Assembly: GCA_032821775.1 (NCBI GenBank)
Contig: JAVLRN010000009.1
Location: forward strand, 310,001-374,000
Length of the DNA: 64,000 nt
Direction of reading: 5' to 3'
From: Sanguinoderma infundibulare
Taxonomy: Eukaryota; Basidiomycota; Agaricomycetes; Polyporales; Polyporaceae
Position 1 is the stretch's first letter; each line of letters opens with the position of its first letter. Of this stretch, positions 1 through 11,497 are shown piece by piece. The notes beneath the pieces are model-generated. The model was not told the origin of the DNA and ran no database searches. It saw only the letters and a list, made by a program, of their open reading frames with translations. Made by a program: the position numbers and the translations under genes.

Positions 1-735
1 CCTCAGGCGAGGGGTTTTGCTGCGTCGTCGTCGGCGGCGAAGTTGTACTAGATTCAGGGGACGATTCCGCGTTCTGCGTGCTAGTGCCTGCTTCAGGGCT
101 CGAGCGGGCGCCGGGTGCGTTCAGGTAGACGCATTCGCGTCCCCGAGCTTTACATTTTGAACATGGCCGTCCGAGGTCGCATCTGACTTTAGAATCGGCA
201 CAGCTCTGGCATGATTTGCGCCGCGAGCGGCTTGCAGACCTACAATGAGATAGGGTTAGTAGCCAGGTCGGGAGGGCCTTGCTGCATCCGGTTGCTCACG
301 AATCTGCGCAAGTGCGTTTATGCCGGGTAAGTAGATCACTGCGCGTGAACTGGGCCTGGCATCGCTACAAGAGGTGCATGAGATTCGGGACGACGGCCGA
401 TTGGCGGAAAGGGCGTACGTCGCATTCGTGAAGTCGTTCATTGGAGTCTAATGGTGCACAGCCTCGTCAGTTTTAGCCGGTACACGCTGGGAGCTGAGCC
501 ACGTACGTGTCTTGAGGTGCCTGTTCAGGTGGGTCGTCCGCGTGAACTTTGCTGGGCAGAGGGGGCAGAATTTGGTCTGTGGGAGCGTCGGGACGTTGCC
601 CCTATGGGAGCGCATCTTGGACACGCTCCCGTTCTTCGTGAGCCTGCCGACCGGAGCGCCAACGGTGCTTGCGGAAGCCGAGGGTGCCTGGGCGGTTTCG
701 TCCGCGAGCTGTGGCTGAATGGAATCGTTCGACAT
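1..735 (-). CDS. C2H2 plus Zn2Cys6 fungal transcription factor, 3' part outside window
   Basis: This is the N-terminal part of a nuclear DNA-binding regulator that runs off the left edge. The ATG is at 735. I read exons 735-507, 447-419, 364-300 and 239-1 (continuing), with three short GT-AG introns. The joined product has one C2H2 finger (CPLC...HLNRHLKTH, residues about 57-77), a second finger (ECDRCQAQF...RHKRTC), then a Zn2Cys6 cluster (CQSC, KVRC, PCSKCKARGREC), followed by a Ser/Thr/Pro-rich linker. The second finger appears only after splicing, which supports the exon model. Fungal proteins with this C2H2-C2H2-Zn2Cys6 order usually carry a fungal-specific transcription factor domain downstream, which would lie outside the window. 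The target genes are unknown. Confidence 0.82.
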
Positions 736-1506
736 CTCGACAGGTCTCGGTGTCGGAGATGGAGGACGACGAGAACAAGGGCGTGCTTATATGATGCCGC
801 CTGCGGAATCAGTAAACTTGTAGTAAGACCCCAAGTCACTATGTTTCGGCGGTGCCGCCTCCACGTGTCCCGCCAAAGTTGCCCGATTTGAATCGGGCTA
901 ATTTGGGAGGTGCAGGCAGTGGGTGATTCAAGGTTCACGCGAGAGCTACAGCCAATGGCTGGTGGTCCTGGCGACGCACCCGAATGTCCTGAAGGCAGAA
1001 CATTGTACCTCCTCTTGGTTCCACCTACGCCGCGCGATTCCAAACGGTCTCGCCGGGCGCTCGCCGAAATTCGTGGGTTGTACATAGTTTTGAGGCGCTA
1101 TCCCACAACGTGTTCGTTTATGCAATAGCCCGGCAGACACTCATCTCCGGTCAACATTGCTAGTTAGTGAGCCCCATTCAACATACTCCACTTCCGGAGC
1201 GGATGATCACCCGCGTGACGTTCGACCGATTTACTGCCGACTGGCGCTGACTACACGAATACCCAACCATCCTGAACGCTGACATGTAAGCTTGCAGAAC
1301 CACACGTCGGATCCAAAAGCCGATCGCATGGGACGGTGCGTCTCCACACCAGTGTGTAGTCGCCATCGAGTTGAAGACGATAGCGTCGACACCAACAGAC
1401 GCCATCAATGCATTCCCTAACGCAGTAAACACCCTTCAGTCATTCCTCAGGAGAAGCGAATACAATACAACGACCAACCATTGCAACGAATAGAAGCCGA
1501 TGGGTC
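736..1506. other. Intergenic, 771 bases
   Basis: This stretch lies between the start of the zinc-finger regulator and the stop of the GH79 gene, both on the minus strand. It should hold the promoter of the former and the 3' UTR of the latter. The open frames here are short, overlap on both strands and show no splice-linked coding pattern. I see no gene. Confidence 0.6.
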
Positions 1507-3377
1507 TCACAAGTAAACGATCAGCGCCTCGGACGCAAGCACAGACACCGTCAGCGCGCCGCCGCTGACCGCGACGCTCTCCGTCCCCTGCGTCCCCTGC
1601 TGCACGCAGCTGCTCGAAAACGTCCCGTTCCCGCCGATTGTCACCAGCGCGCCCTCGTCCGTCCTCGAGTTCGCGTTCGGCGCCGTCAGGCGCTTCGCCG
1701 CCTTCGTGCCCGTGCTCGCGCTCAAGCCCGTGAATTGCACCGCGGTCGCCGCGCGCGTGCCCGTGCCGTCGTAGTAGTTCGTGTTCACGACGAGGAGCCG
1801 CAGGGGCGCGTTCGCCGCCGAGTACACGGCGTACGTCGCGATGGCCGAAGTGCCGTTGTCCAGCGCGGCGAGCTTCGTGCCGTCCGTGCCGAGGAAGTCG
1901 GAGACGAAGGCGGCGCCGTAGTAGGGCGAGTAGACGGCGCTCTGTCCCCACCAGCAGTATGCCTGTCGTTGCAGCGTCAGACGCGGCACGGATCAGGCGA
2001 GTGTGAGGACGAGAAGCCCGACGCCGTCGGGCATCCCGGACATTAATGCGAACGGACGGAGGACTCACGCAGTTGCCGATGGTACCATGATGGAAGTAAA
2101 GGCGGTCGACACCTATGAGGGCGCTCTGGAGGACGTAGTCGACGATCCAGAGCCCAGCGCCGAAGGTAGGGCTGATCCCTCCTCCGCCGCAGGTAGCTGA
2201 GATTAAGGTAGAGAGAGTTAGTTGAATACGTTCCGAACGATGCGGGGCATGGGCAACAGATCGCGGAAGGCGCACCTGAGTTCGTCTCTCCGAGGAAGAA
2301 CTTCTTGCCCGCGTTGTGCGCTGCCGTCGCCTCGGCCTTGTACTGGCTCACGTAAGAGACGATACCCCTATAGAGCGGTATGGGGCGAAGAGGTCAAGGA
2401 AATCAGCCAACGATTAGCAGAGGGAAAGGAAGACGCACGAATGGCTCATAAGGTTTGGAAGGTTCGTGCTTGCGCCGCCGCATGCGGATTGCGGGTATGA
2501 GTGACGAGAGATGGTTTTGATAGTGGCTAGGCCAGCACTTCCGATGCTCGATACCAGCGTCGAGGTGCTCCAGGATAGATAGACCGCGCCCTGGAAGATG
2601 TTCCCGAGCTACAAAGCAGACAGATCCATTGGCAGTCGGTTCCGAGTCCGGCTAGAACCGCAAAGATACGCACAGTAGGCGCGAGGGCGGTGAACCATTT
2701 AGCTTCGTTCGAGATGTCGATGGAGTTGCTCCAGCCTGTTCCCGAAGCGATGGGCGAACTACTGGAGTACACTGCCCAACTGCTGCGTGAGTTCGATTCG
2801 AGGTGATGTTGCAAAGGTTTGGGCACCCACAATCCGGTTCGTTCCCGAGTTCCAGCGCGAGGAGCCGGCTCACAGATGATTTCGCCTTCGATCCTGCGGA
2901 GAGGGAGTTGGCCTGATTGTTCAGCTGACGGTTAAGCCCGACCGTCACGTCGCCCTTCAAGCCATTCGCGAGAGTGAAAAATGATGGTCCATACGTCAGG
3001 CTTGTCGGCGCATCCGCTGGCGAAGCAACAGTGTAATTGACTGCAGTTCCCAAAGAGGCGTCATACGTTGCACGATCCCTGTGCACGACGGCGTTGCATT
3101 CAGTACCTGCTTGGTTAACGAGGATGCATGAGACGTACTGGGTGGTACCCCCGATGCGGACGGCAGGCTGAGCACGTCTCAAGGTAGCGAGATTCGCGAG
3201 GCAGTTGTTTGTTCCCGTGATGTTGGTGTAGCCTGGGAAAGCGAAGAACTCTATGGACACGCTGACGAGCGACGGGTCAACGGAAACCGCTCCGGATGGT
3301 GGAGCGGATGGCACTGCGGCGGCGTGGACATGACAGATCCAGAGGAGGGCGGCAAGGAGGGTAGCAAAGCGAGCCAT
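1507..3377 (-). CDS. Secreted glycoside hydrolase family 79 (beta-glucuronidase-like)
   Basis: The product is predicted to be a secreted exo-acting glycosidase of family GH79, which in fungi includes beta-glucuronidases acting on arabinogalactan-type side chains; the substrate here is inferred. It starts at the ATG at 3377 with a signal peptide (MARFATLLAALLWICHVHAA). The reading is split by several introns of about 50-60 bases. Family blocks in order are: IEFFAFPGYTNI; TNNCLANLATLR; AVRIGGTTQ/DRATYD across an intron; a GLNRQLNNQANSL block; LALELGNEP, with the likely acid/base Glu; HSYPQSACGG; FLGETNS, with the likely nucleophile Glu; and ATCGGGGISPTFGAGLWIVDY. A C-terminal beta-sandwich ends in a hydrophobic strand at the stop (GALTVSVLASEALIVYL). 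All blocks stay open when spliced, so the gene looks intact. Exact exon borders near 2640 are the least certain. Confidence 0.85.
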
Positions 3378-4423
3378 GGGTATCGATGATATACCAGCGG
3401 AGGTGCTTCAACCTTCACGGACATAACGAGGCGGGGTCGGCCTTTTATCGCAGCTCGGTGCGTCATCGGTAAAGTAGCTGTTGTAGGGCGGCGGAGGTCA
3501 TGTCCGGCACAAATATTCCTCGGGACAGGGTCAACGGACACACCTTCGCTTCTACGCGGACCGACGGCCGCACAAGATGATGGACATGTGATGAAGAAAG
3601 GTGTCGCCGCGGAGAAGTATTGGACAACGTTCGAGGACGGGTGTCGTAGCGGGCTTGCTGTTTCTGATGTTCATGACAGTAGACTCTTTGACCCCACCCC
3701 AAGACCCCCCCAGTCTACCGCTCTCCAGAAAGTCGTAGGCAGATGCTGCCGCCGCGGTCACTGTCGATGGTGGACGCACTGTGAAATGAATACGATCAAC
3801 GGGGGTTGCGCTCAGCTGCACTAGCCTGGAAAAATCAGGCGGCCGAAGAAGGGTAGCGAAAGGTAGCGAAGCAACAAACGGTTAAAAGTGCCTGTACTAT
3901 GGTCGCCCGGTGACATTCATCCAGGTTCGTAGGAGTACACTGACCATGCGCTCAGGCACACTGCAGTGAATTCTAATCCTATTCTACCATCGTGCAATCG
4001 AGATTTCCTTTGAATCCAGTCAGTGGTGAGTCTATAAAATAAGCGGGTGGAGGAGGATGTTTAAACACTGTTGTTGGACGTTGGCAAGGCGATCATTTAG
4101 CGCCAGAGAAACACGCCGGTGACTTGCAGATTTGGCCGAGCGGAATATTCATGACGTCAGAGTATTGTACACCTTGGCAATGTTGAGTCGGACTCGAACT
4201 TACTCGGACCATCCCAGGGTATACCTTGCTCCATCTGCCTGTTAAACAATGTTTCGTACCGTGGGGCGGTGGCTAATCAGCTACAAGACGAGTACCAGTG
4301 GAGGTGTTCAATGACGTCACATCCAACATGGCACTCCGTCTGTGCGTTATTTTACCCTCTTCGCAGTAGCTTTCCCTCCCCGACACCAGCTGCATCCTCT
4401 TACGATCCTCTGCTACAACTGGA
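3378..4423. promoter_or_regulatory. Divergent promoter region between GH79 and ComA-like genes
   Basis: The two flanking genes point away from each other, so these 1046 bases should hold both promoters. A TATAAAAT at 4033-4040 on the plus strand could serve the ComA-like gene, although it lies about 385 bases before its ATG. A short direct repeat of GGTAGCGAA occurs at about 3850-3870. No gene is visible. Confidence 0.45.
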
Positions 4424-5718
4424 ATGTTTCACGGCGGTATTATGGCAACTCGCACCATCCTTTCGCAAATCCTTAAAAGACATGTCTGTCCCCGGACTCT
4501 GCCCACCTCTCCTGCCATCCGCAGCACCGCAAGCCTCGCGAACGCACAGAAGGACTATCCTTTCTCTTTCCTCCCTGCCAATTCCCTGGAGCCGAAACCT
4601 TCGCGCAACAAAGGACTGACGGAGATCCGCGGCCCTTACTACGCTCCAGTGACCAAAACATACCTCGACGAGCTTCTAGGAGATTGGGGCGAATATGTGG
4701 ATGGGATCAAGTTCGCGGGCGGCGCGTTCTCGCTCATGCCAGAGGACAGGCTCCGCACCCTCATCGACACTGCGCACAAGCATGGTGAGCATATGCCCCT
4801 CCATACGATCTTGTCCTGCCGACCATTGCCAATGCCTACTCGCACAGGCTGCTATGTAAGCACTGGCGGATTCATCGAGCGCGTGTTGTCCACCTCTGGA
4901 GGAAACAAAGCCGTCATCTCCAAATATCTCACGACGTGCAAGAATCTGGGGTATGGCTCACTTTTCCGCCCTGTCTGGTCGTGTCTGATGACCATCATCC
5001 TACACATTCAGGTTCGATGTCTTGGAGATTTCATCCGGATTCCTGTCCATCCCTACAGACGACTGGGCATCCCTCATAGAGTTCACTGCTGCACATGGCC
5101 TCAAGCCCAAGCCTGAAGTCGGCATCCAGTAAGCTCTTCTGGTTCTCAGAGCGAAGCGAAGAGTGCTTACCGGCATACGCGCGAGTAGGTGGGGCGCAGG
5201 CGGCGACGCGTCCATCGAGGAGCTCGAATCCGCAGGCACCCGCGACCCCAAGTGGCTCATCGACCGCGCGAAGGCTTTTCTCAACGCCGGCGCATACGCT
5301 CGTTCCCTTCCATCCATTCGCTGCATTTGATAACTCACGCTGGGGTGTCTATAGATGATCATGATCGAGAGCGAAGGGATCACCGAGAACGTGAAGAACT
5401 GGCGCACGGACGTGATATCTGCCGTGACCTCCGCGCTCCCGACCGAAAAGATCATGCATGTCCTTCTCACATTCAGCTCCAGGAGGAGGGGCTGAACCCT
5501 GTGCACTCAGGTTCGAGGCGGCAGAGCCCGACGTGTTCGCGTACCACATCCTGAACCAGGGCGCGCGAGCGAACTTGTTCATCGACCACTCGCAGATCGT
5601 CCAACTCGCATGCCTCCGGCGGGGCATCTGGGGCACCGGCAGCACGTTCGCTCGCGTGGTCACTTTCGAGGGCGCCGGAGAGCACTTCCGCGAGGGCGGG
5701 CGTGTGGTCCATAACTAG
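4424..5718 (+). CDS. Phosphosulfolactate synthase homologue (ComA/HSA32 family)
   Basis: This TIM-barrel protein belongs to the family of archaeal phosphosulfolactate synthase (ComA, coenzyme M synthesis) and plant HSA32 (heat-stress-associated 32). Fungi do not make coenzyme M, so the reaction here is unknown. The product is about 320 residues from six or so exons. Family blocks in order are: GLTEIRGPYYAPV; EYVDGIKFAGGAFSLMPED; CYVSTGGFIERV; FDVLEISSGFLSIP; LKPKPEVGIQWGAGGD, split by an intron; MIMIESEGITENV; and FEAAEPDVFAYHI. It ends at GRVVHN before the stop. Two ATGs are possible, 4424 and 4442. The first 40 or so residues are Arg-rich with almost no acidic residues, like a mitochondrial presequence. 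It is convergent with the OPT gene. Confidence 0.82.
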
Positions 5719-6052
5719 CCGTTTGAGTCGTGTTGAAGGTTTGATTTGAGGACCTGCGATGACGTATTATTGGGCGCAAGGCGGGAGTCGAAGGTGGGAC
5801 GGACTTACGCACAGTAAAAGGATGATAGACTTTCGTGTGTAGTGTAAAATACCTTGTGTACTGATGAAGGAAAGGGTCGTAGTTCTTCATTCAAAGGATC
5901 TTACCCCACGTATACATGGTTTGTATACGGATCATTACATTCGCAGTGCCACGCCCGCTCATCCACAGAACTCGAAGCCTGGACACCCAACCGCCGTACC
6001 AAAGCCTGGAGCACCGCGTCAGTTGCTGTCGACACAGAGGATGGAGAAGGAA
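5719..6052. other. Convergent 3' intergenic region, 334 bases
   Basis: The ComA-like gene ends at 5718 and the OPT gene, on the opposite strand, ends at 6053. The stretch should contain both 3' UTRs. I see no gene or clear terminator signal. Confidence 0.55.
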
Positions 6053-8861
6053 CTAACGGGAGCCGCCAACCTTCGCAACTGCGAGGAGGGCTTGCATGAC
6101 ACCGCCGAGGCCCTCGCCCGCAAGCATACCCGCCTGGAGAGCCAGACATCAGTTGTGGCGGAGAAGAGGACGGGCGACTAGGACTGGCGTACGGCGACGG
6201 CAAACATGTACATGTCAAAGTTGTGCGGGCTCTTCTTTTGCCAGATGTAGTTGAAGACGGAACCGATCGCCCTGCCACACAAGAGCCTCGTCAAGGACCA
6301 AGTCGCTGGCAAGTAGGAAGGAGGTCTTACATTGCAAGGGAGAACGGTATCTGGGGCGCGACGAAGGCCTGTGTATGATCCCCATTGGGTGAGCAATTCA
6401 CGGCAAGACGGGGGACAAATCCTGAAAGACTCACGAGGCCGATCGCATTCCAGTTCGGAATATAGTACCAGTGGCGCTTGGGGATCCAGAGGTGCTTCAC
6501 GATGACCGCGATTACGGTGAAGATGCCGAGCCCGATGGCGGTAAAGCCTAACGACTTGGGAACCGCTATTCATGTGTGGAGTGGCTCCGCGTCAGCAGAG
6601 CTCACATGTTGAGTAGATAAGGGAACCTGAGAAACGTACGCAGGCTGGGAAGGGAGACGGCCTGCGCGACGGCAACCCAGGCGCTGACGCTCGGGGCCTG
6701 GTACGGGCACCCGACACCGGTCTGAGGGAACCTGAAGAGATGCGTGAGTGTCTGGTCGGTGATCGAAAAGATGTGGTTACGTACAAGATACACGGGCTGG
6801 CAGTGGTGAAGAAAATGAACAGCCCGACGTTGAGGAATATGGCGACGACGGCGCCGCAAAGCTGAGCAATGAACTGGTTCTTGGGCTTCGCGCGCAGGAG
6901 GTATCCCGTCTTCAGGTCGCCCGTCATGTCCGTCGACTGTGCAGCAGAACCGCCGGCAATGATACCGGCCGTCAGGTTCATTGTCTCTGCGGGTTTGATC
7001 GTGAGGTGCGCGCCTTCGCCGATGCCACCGAACACGAGCTGGGACGCCTTCGCGACGGCGGTAACGGGGTTGATGTCAGTCGCGCCGGTGGACTGGACGC
7101 CGACGAAGGAGAAGGCGAAGCCAAGGAGGAGCGAGAGGATCGCCTCGCCGACGTTCATGCTGAACAGCGTCGCAAGGATCGCGCAGCACATGACAATGCT
7201 GATGAGGAGGCCGCCCGACCACCAGAGCGTCGGGACGCGGTCCTCTTTGGGCGTCAGGTCTTCGTCGTCCTCATCGTCGGAGTTGAAGCTCCTGAGCCAG
7301 GAGCCAGGGTTGAAGTTGGCATTACGGAGGCCTTGAAATTGATTAGAATGACGATTCGATAAATGTCAACGAAGAGAGACGGACTTACCAGTGATGATGA
7401 AGCCGGAGGTCGGTGAAGGAGTAGCACAACATCATGAGGATGCCAGGCCCTTGAATACGATGAAACATAGTCAGCAGACATCCCTCTGGGTCGACACGCG
7501 AAGACAACATACACAACAACCAGTACCGAGGCGACGGGGCTTGCGTGAAATCAGACTGGTTGTCGAACGAGAATGCGTTATACGTGACGAGCGGAAATCG
7601 ATCAGAGACCGAGACCCCGACAGCAAGTTTGTTCTTGATCAAAGATGGCGCAACTGGAAGATGGAGTTAGTTCCGAATGGTCGTTTCTTGGATCAAAAAC
7701 TGGAATGATACATACTAATTCCCCAAGCAAGGATGGAGCCACCGACTAGCGAATATTTGATGAGCATGGGCACGCGGTCCCATATTCTTGAGACGACTTA
7801 CAGAAGCTCCAACTGGCGTTGAGACCCGATAGCATACCAGCGCCGAAGAATGCAGGAGTAACTGCGGAAGAAAACAAGTGAGGATATAAACGTCGTTGAG
7901 AACGAAATACTACTAGTGCACGTACACTCGATAAACCAACCATAGTTCTCAAGACAGATGATGCTTGTGAAACCGAGCTGGAAGAGAGTCCAGCCGATGT
8001 GCCAGTCAAAGAGCTACAAGGGCATTAGCATTGCAAGGATTTCTAAGAACTTTCGAATTCCTGACCACGCCCGGAGCATACCCGCTGAGAACCTTAAACA
8101 GGAAGCATGCGGTGAACGCGTACAGCAGCGCGAATGACTTCTTCCTAGCCACGATCGCGCTCGTCCGACTGTTCTGCAGTGCACGGATGGTGACGGCCGT
8201 TGCGGCAGGCGTCGGGAATGCCAGTTTCTGTCTCACAATGTAGTACTTTCGGAGGGGGATGACAAAGAATACGCCGAAGAATCCTGCACAGGCCGCGATC
8301 GCAATCAGTTTGCCGATGTCGTCCTTTGGCAGAGCGGAGAGCAGGTCCAGCCGGTACATTGCCGGGACCGCGATGAAGAGGATGCCGATGCCACCAGCAG
8401 CTATACGCCGTCATGGGTGGTTCATGTGCGAAGAAGGCAAGTACAGGTGAGAACGCTGAAAAAATGACTGGAGAAAATGGCAATGGCGAAGAGGGGCGTC
8501 AAGTCGCCAGTGTGAGCATGCACATAGCGCGAGAGACATCAAGGCGATTTCTCACCAACTGCGCCAAGAGCGCATCCTACGACAATCGCTCTATGAAAAT
8601 ATGAGACATACTACTCCACATATCGAACGACAGTCGCACCTCAATGTGAGCTGCTGAGTCTCAACCATCTCATCTGGTTCGGGAGGGAATGGTTTTGAGC
8701 TACAATATAAATGTATGCGTTAGTTAAGCGCAAGTGCATACACCGAGGAAACTGAAAGCCTACATGTCTGGAGTATCGAGTTCATACTCCTCCACTGCAC
8801 CTTCCTCTACCGTCTTCTTCTCCTCGCCTGAGACGTTTGAACTCCCTTCGCGCTGATCCAT
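6053..8861 (-). CDS. OPT-family oligopeptide/metal-chelate transporter
   Basis: This polytopic membrane transporter belongs to the OPT superfamily (PF03169), which takes up small peptides or metal-chelate conjugates with protons. The start at 8861 opens with a short acidic cytosolic tail (MDQREGSSNVSGEEKKTVEE), followed by LTLRAIVVGCALGAV at the first membrane segment. About a dozen exons of OPT-type helices follow, including GIGILFIAVPAMYRLDLL, FGVFFVIPLRKYYI..KLAFPTPAATA, SLLLGFAFSFVGVQSTGATD, AETMNLTAGIIAGGSAAQST and GSVFNYIWQKKSP. The last exon is reached by splicing (about 6190 to 6150) and gives a Gly-rich end, AGMLAGEGLGGVMQALLAVA, before the stop at 6053. Its layout resembles the subgroup that includes YSL-like and vacuolar fungal OPTs; the substrate is not predictable. 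Confidence 0.85.
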
Positions 8862-8924
8862 TGTGAGTTACTAGACCAACGAGCGTACGCAGGCAAGCAA
8901 AGGTGCGTCGCAAACAGGACCAAT

Positions 8925-10950
8925 GCAATGCAAGGTAGTCAAGGGCGCAGCGAGAGCGGAGGAAGATCCGGCGAGTCGGCTGCTTCGCTTTATGAACATA
9001 GGATTCCTGGCCGCGTCGGTGGCAATCCATCAAGGCCTTGAAACGCACAGGATTACGCTTGGAGTGGCCCGTGTGGGAAGAGTCTTTACCATTTTACGGC
9101 AGGACGCCGCTCGAGCGAGGGAACTTCCTTCGCCAGCATTCAATGACAATCTGCCATGTGCCCTCAAGACGCGGTGAGAAGGCCTGTTCATTGCGGGCTG
9201 AATGAATGGACGGTAGATGAATATCTGGAGTTCGCGTATAACGCGTAGGATTGGTTCATGTTGAAGACTTCGTCCTCGCGGTTTAGATCCACCTTCACTA
9301 TCAGAAGACGACAAAAGGTAAACGCAAGCAAAGCGAGGGAGGAACGACAGACGCACTGGGTTCGGGGACGGTATCGATCCACTTGTTGAGCGCCGAGTCG
9401 AGCTCTGAAACTCTCTGGCGTTCCCATCCCGGGCTGACATGACCAGACATGACCCCGTAATTGCTTGAATTTGTTGATCGAAGACTGGACGATGTATCGT
9501 AAGCTTCCGCCACCAGGGTGACGAAGCGTGTGCGCACGATGGTCCGCGAGGCATACGCAAGGCTCTTCTGCAAGCGAATGAAAGAGGTCGCGAACGTGAC
9601 TTTGGAAGGCATCCCCTCGGGCTGCTTGAACGCCAGTTCCGGATTCGGATCCAGCCAGTATTCGTCGTCGATCTCGGTCATGGGTTCTGGAGGCATCAGC
9701 TAATCAGGGCATACGTGGAAAAGCAATGAGCTCACTCTTCGTCGTGAAGGCCACATGGACGACCCAATCCAAAGCTTGTCGTGCGATCCATAGTAATCAG
9801 GACCCTGCGGAACCCGAGCGTCAACAGCTTCGACGAAGCGCTCAAGCATATACGTACCAAACGGCACGCCGCAACAACTCGTCCTCCACGCTCAGTGTCG
9901 CACTGCGCGACGTCTTCTTCATGATCCAGGATATACCGCGATAAGCTATGAAACCATGGAGGAATCAGTACGACGACAGGACAGAAGACAGTTTACATAT
10001 CACGCACCGCGTAGGCCTGAAGATCTTCTAACTTTGGTCGGAAAAGAAGCAACCAGCGGGCAGCGTCCACCTAGATGAACCAACTCCAGCCAGGCGCGTT
10101 CCCATCGTCGGTTTTAGTCGAAGATCGTCCCCCCACAGAGCACCGTTGGCGCACACAAGCAGGACGACGGGGATCGCGCAGGTGCAGGCCGTGCTATGAG
10201 AGACCTCCACGGGAAACCGAGGGGTGGGTCCGGAAACTTGAGTAAAATCCTAAGGCGAGCGTTATTCCCGATGTACCGAACGGTGTGTATCTCCATGCTA
10301 GTCACGCTCGTCAGATAAGCTCGCCAATCCGCCCACCTACGTGCATCGATCTCAGCTCGACATCTAGAACAAAAAAGCAGGCAGGGAACTCACTCGAGAG
10401 AGGTAGGCGCAGAAGACCACATCTCGACCATGTTCTCCTCGAACATCATCGACACGTCCGCGTCGGCACTCGATTCTGGAGCGACCATTTGCTGAAGTGC
10501 GTCTGCTGCTGGTGCAATTGCGACGGGAAATGTAGCTGTTCTTGCGCCGGACCAGATGGGAACGGCGAGCTGAAGCCATAATGAAACGAGACCCGGCCTA
10601 GGTCTTCTGTGGGGAGTGGCAGCTTGAAGGACACGTCCATCTGGAAGTTGCCGTTTGCGGCCTCGTACGTGCCCGAAGAACGCGAGCAGTGCGACGAGGA
10701 GGTCGCAGGCGACGGTACAGCCGTTTGTTGGTTCACGTAGTAGTACGGTGAAAGCCCATTCTTCCACGGGTCTTCCGCTGGTTCTTGGGCGGGGAGGCCC
10801 GAAGGCGCGATGGGACATGACCCAGCTCGAGCCGCGTCTTATGTCGATGCTTCGCCAATAAAGTTGCCAAGGTTGGGTCTTCCAGAGGCTGTAAGATGAG
10901 ACTGCCCGGAAGGAAGGAACTCTCCTCTTGCGATGAGCCCACTCAGCACG
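8925..10950 (-). pseudogene. Decayed Zn2Cys6-type regulator (fungal transcription factor middle region)
   Basis: Fragments match the middle homology region (PF04082 type) of fungal Zn2Cys6 regulators in the right order: a linker around NMVEMWSSAPTSLE at 10390-10440; WADWRAYLTSVTS; LLVCANGALWGDDL; GWSWF; VEDELLRRAVW/VLITMDRTTSFGLGRPC across an intron at 9835-9885; IDDEYWLDPNPELAFKQPEG; GWERQRVSELDSALNKWID; and LQIFIYRPFIQP. Several lesions are visible. There is no Zn2Cys6 cluster at the N-terminus. There is a frame change near 10100, and an in-frame TAG at 10071-10073 where related proteins usually have Gln. A block of about 30 residues is missing near 9930. The frame changes near 9232 between NQSYALYA and ELQIFIYRPF, and the C-terminus is lost before the OPT gene. 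An active gene with odd splicing is less likely. Confidence 0.6.
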
Positions 10951-11497
10951 CCCCTGGGGGTTGGATAATAAGTGTTGTGTCCATTACAATGCATAACATG
11001 GATCTTTTACGTACAATAACCTTCGCGCTGAAAATGTACTGTTGCAAGTCGGTGGTCTGAGTTCTATTCGGTCATCTAACGTTCAGTGGTATGCCGCCCG
11101 GCATAAGTTGACTAGAGCGTACCGAACCCCACCCCGACGTGCCACACAAACGAGCCGTATGACGGATTGAAATGGGTGGTTCCACGGTGTTTTCCACCAT
11201 TGTCGCAAGCTGCTGGGAAGTTGGAGGTCCGAGTCGACCAGTGTCAAGCGCACATCGAATTAACGCCCATCCCAACAAGTGAGGTAACACAGGGTAACAC
11301 GACGTACACCGTTTTCCATCCAGATGCTGCTCCTCCGGCTCCTACCCCTCCTTTCCGCTCTCACATATCCTTGTGGTCCGTCGAATAACAGACATCAACC
11401 CTACCGTCTTGGAATGGGAAAAATACGGCGACTTATCTATGGATTCTGCCAGAGGATCTCACGGTATGGCACCATCTGCTGAAGCAACGGCACCACC
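10951..11497. other. Intergenic, 547 bases
   Basis: This region lies upstream of the dehydrogenase-like gene and of the decayed regulator, on opposite strands. A CT-rich run at about 11325-11375 resembles a fungal core promoter. No gene is seen. Confidence 0.4.

Noticed and set aside
4170..4215. tRNA-like B-box on the minus strand (AGTTCGAGTCC)
   Set aside because: No matching A-box, acceptor stem or anticodon arm could be folded around it.
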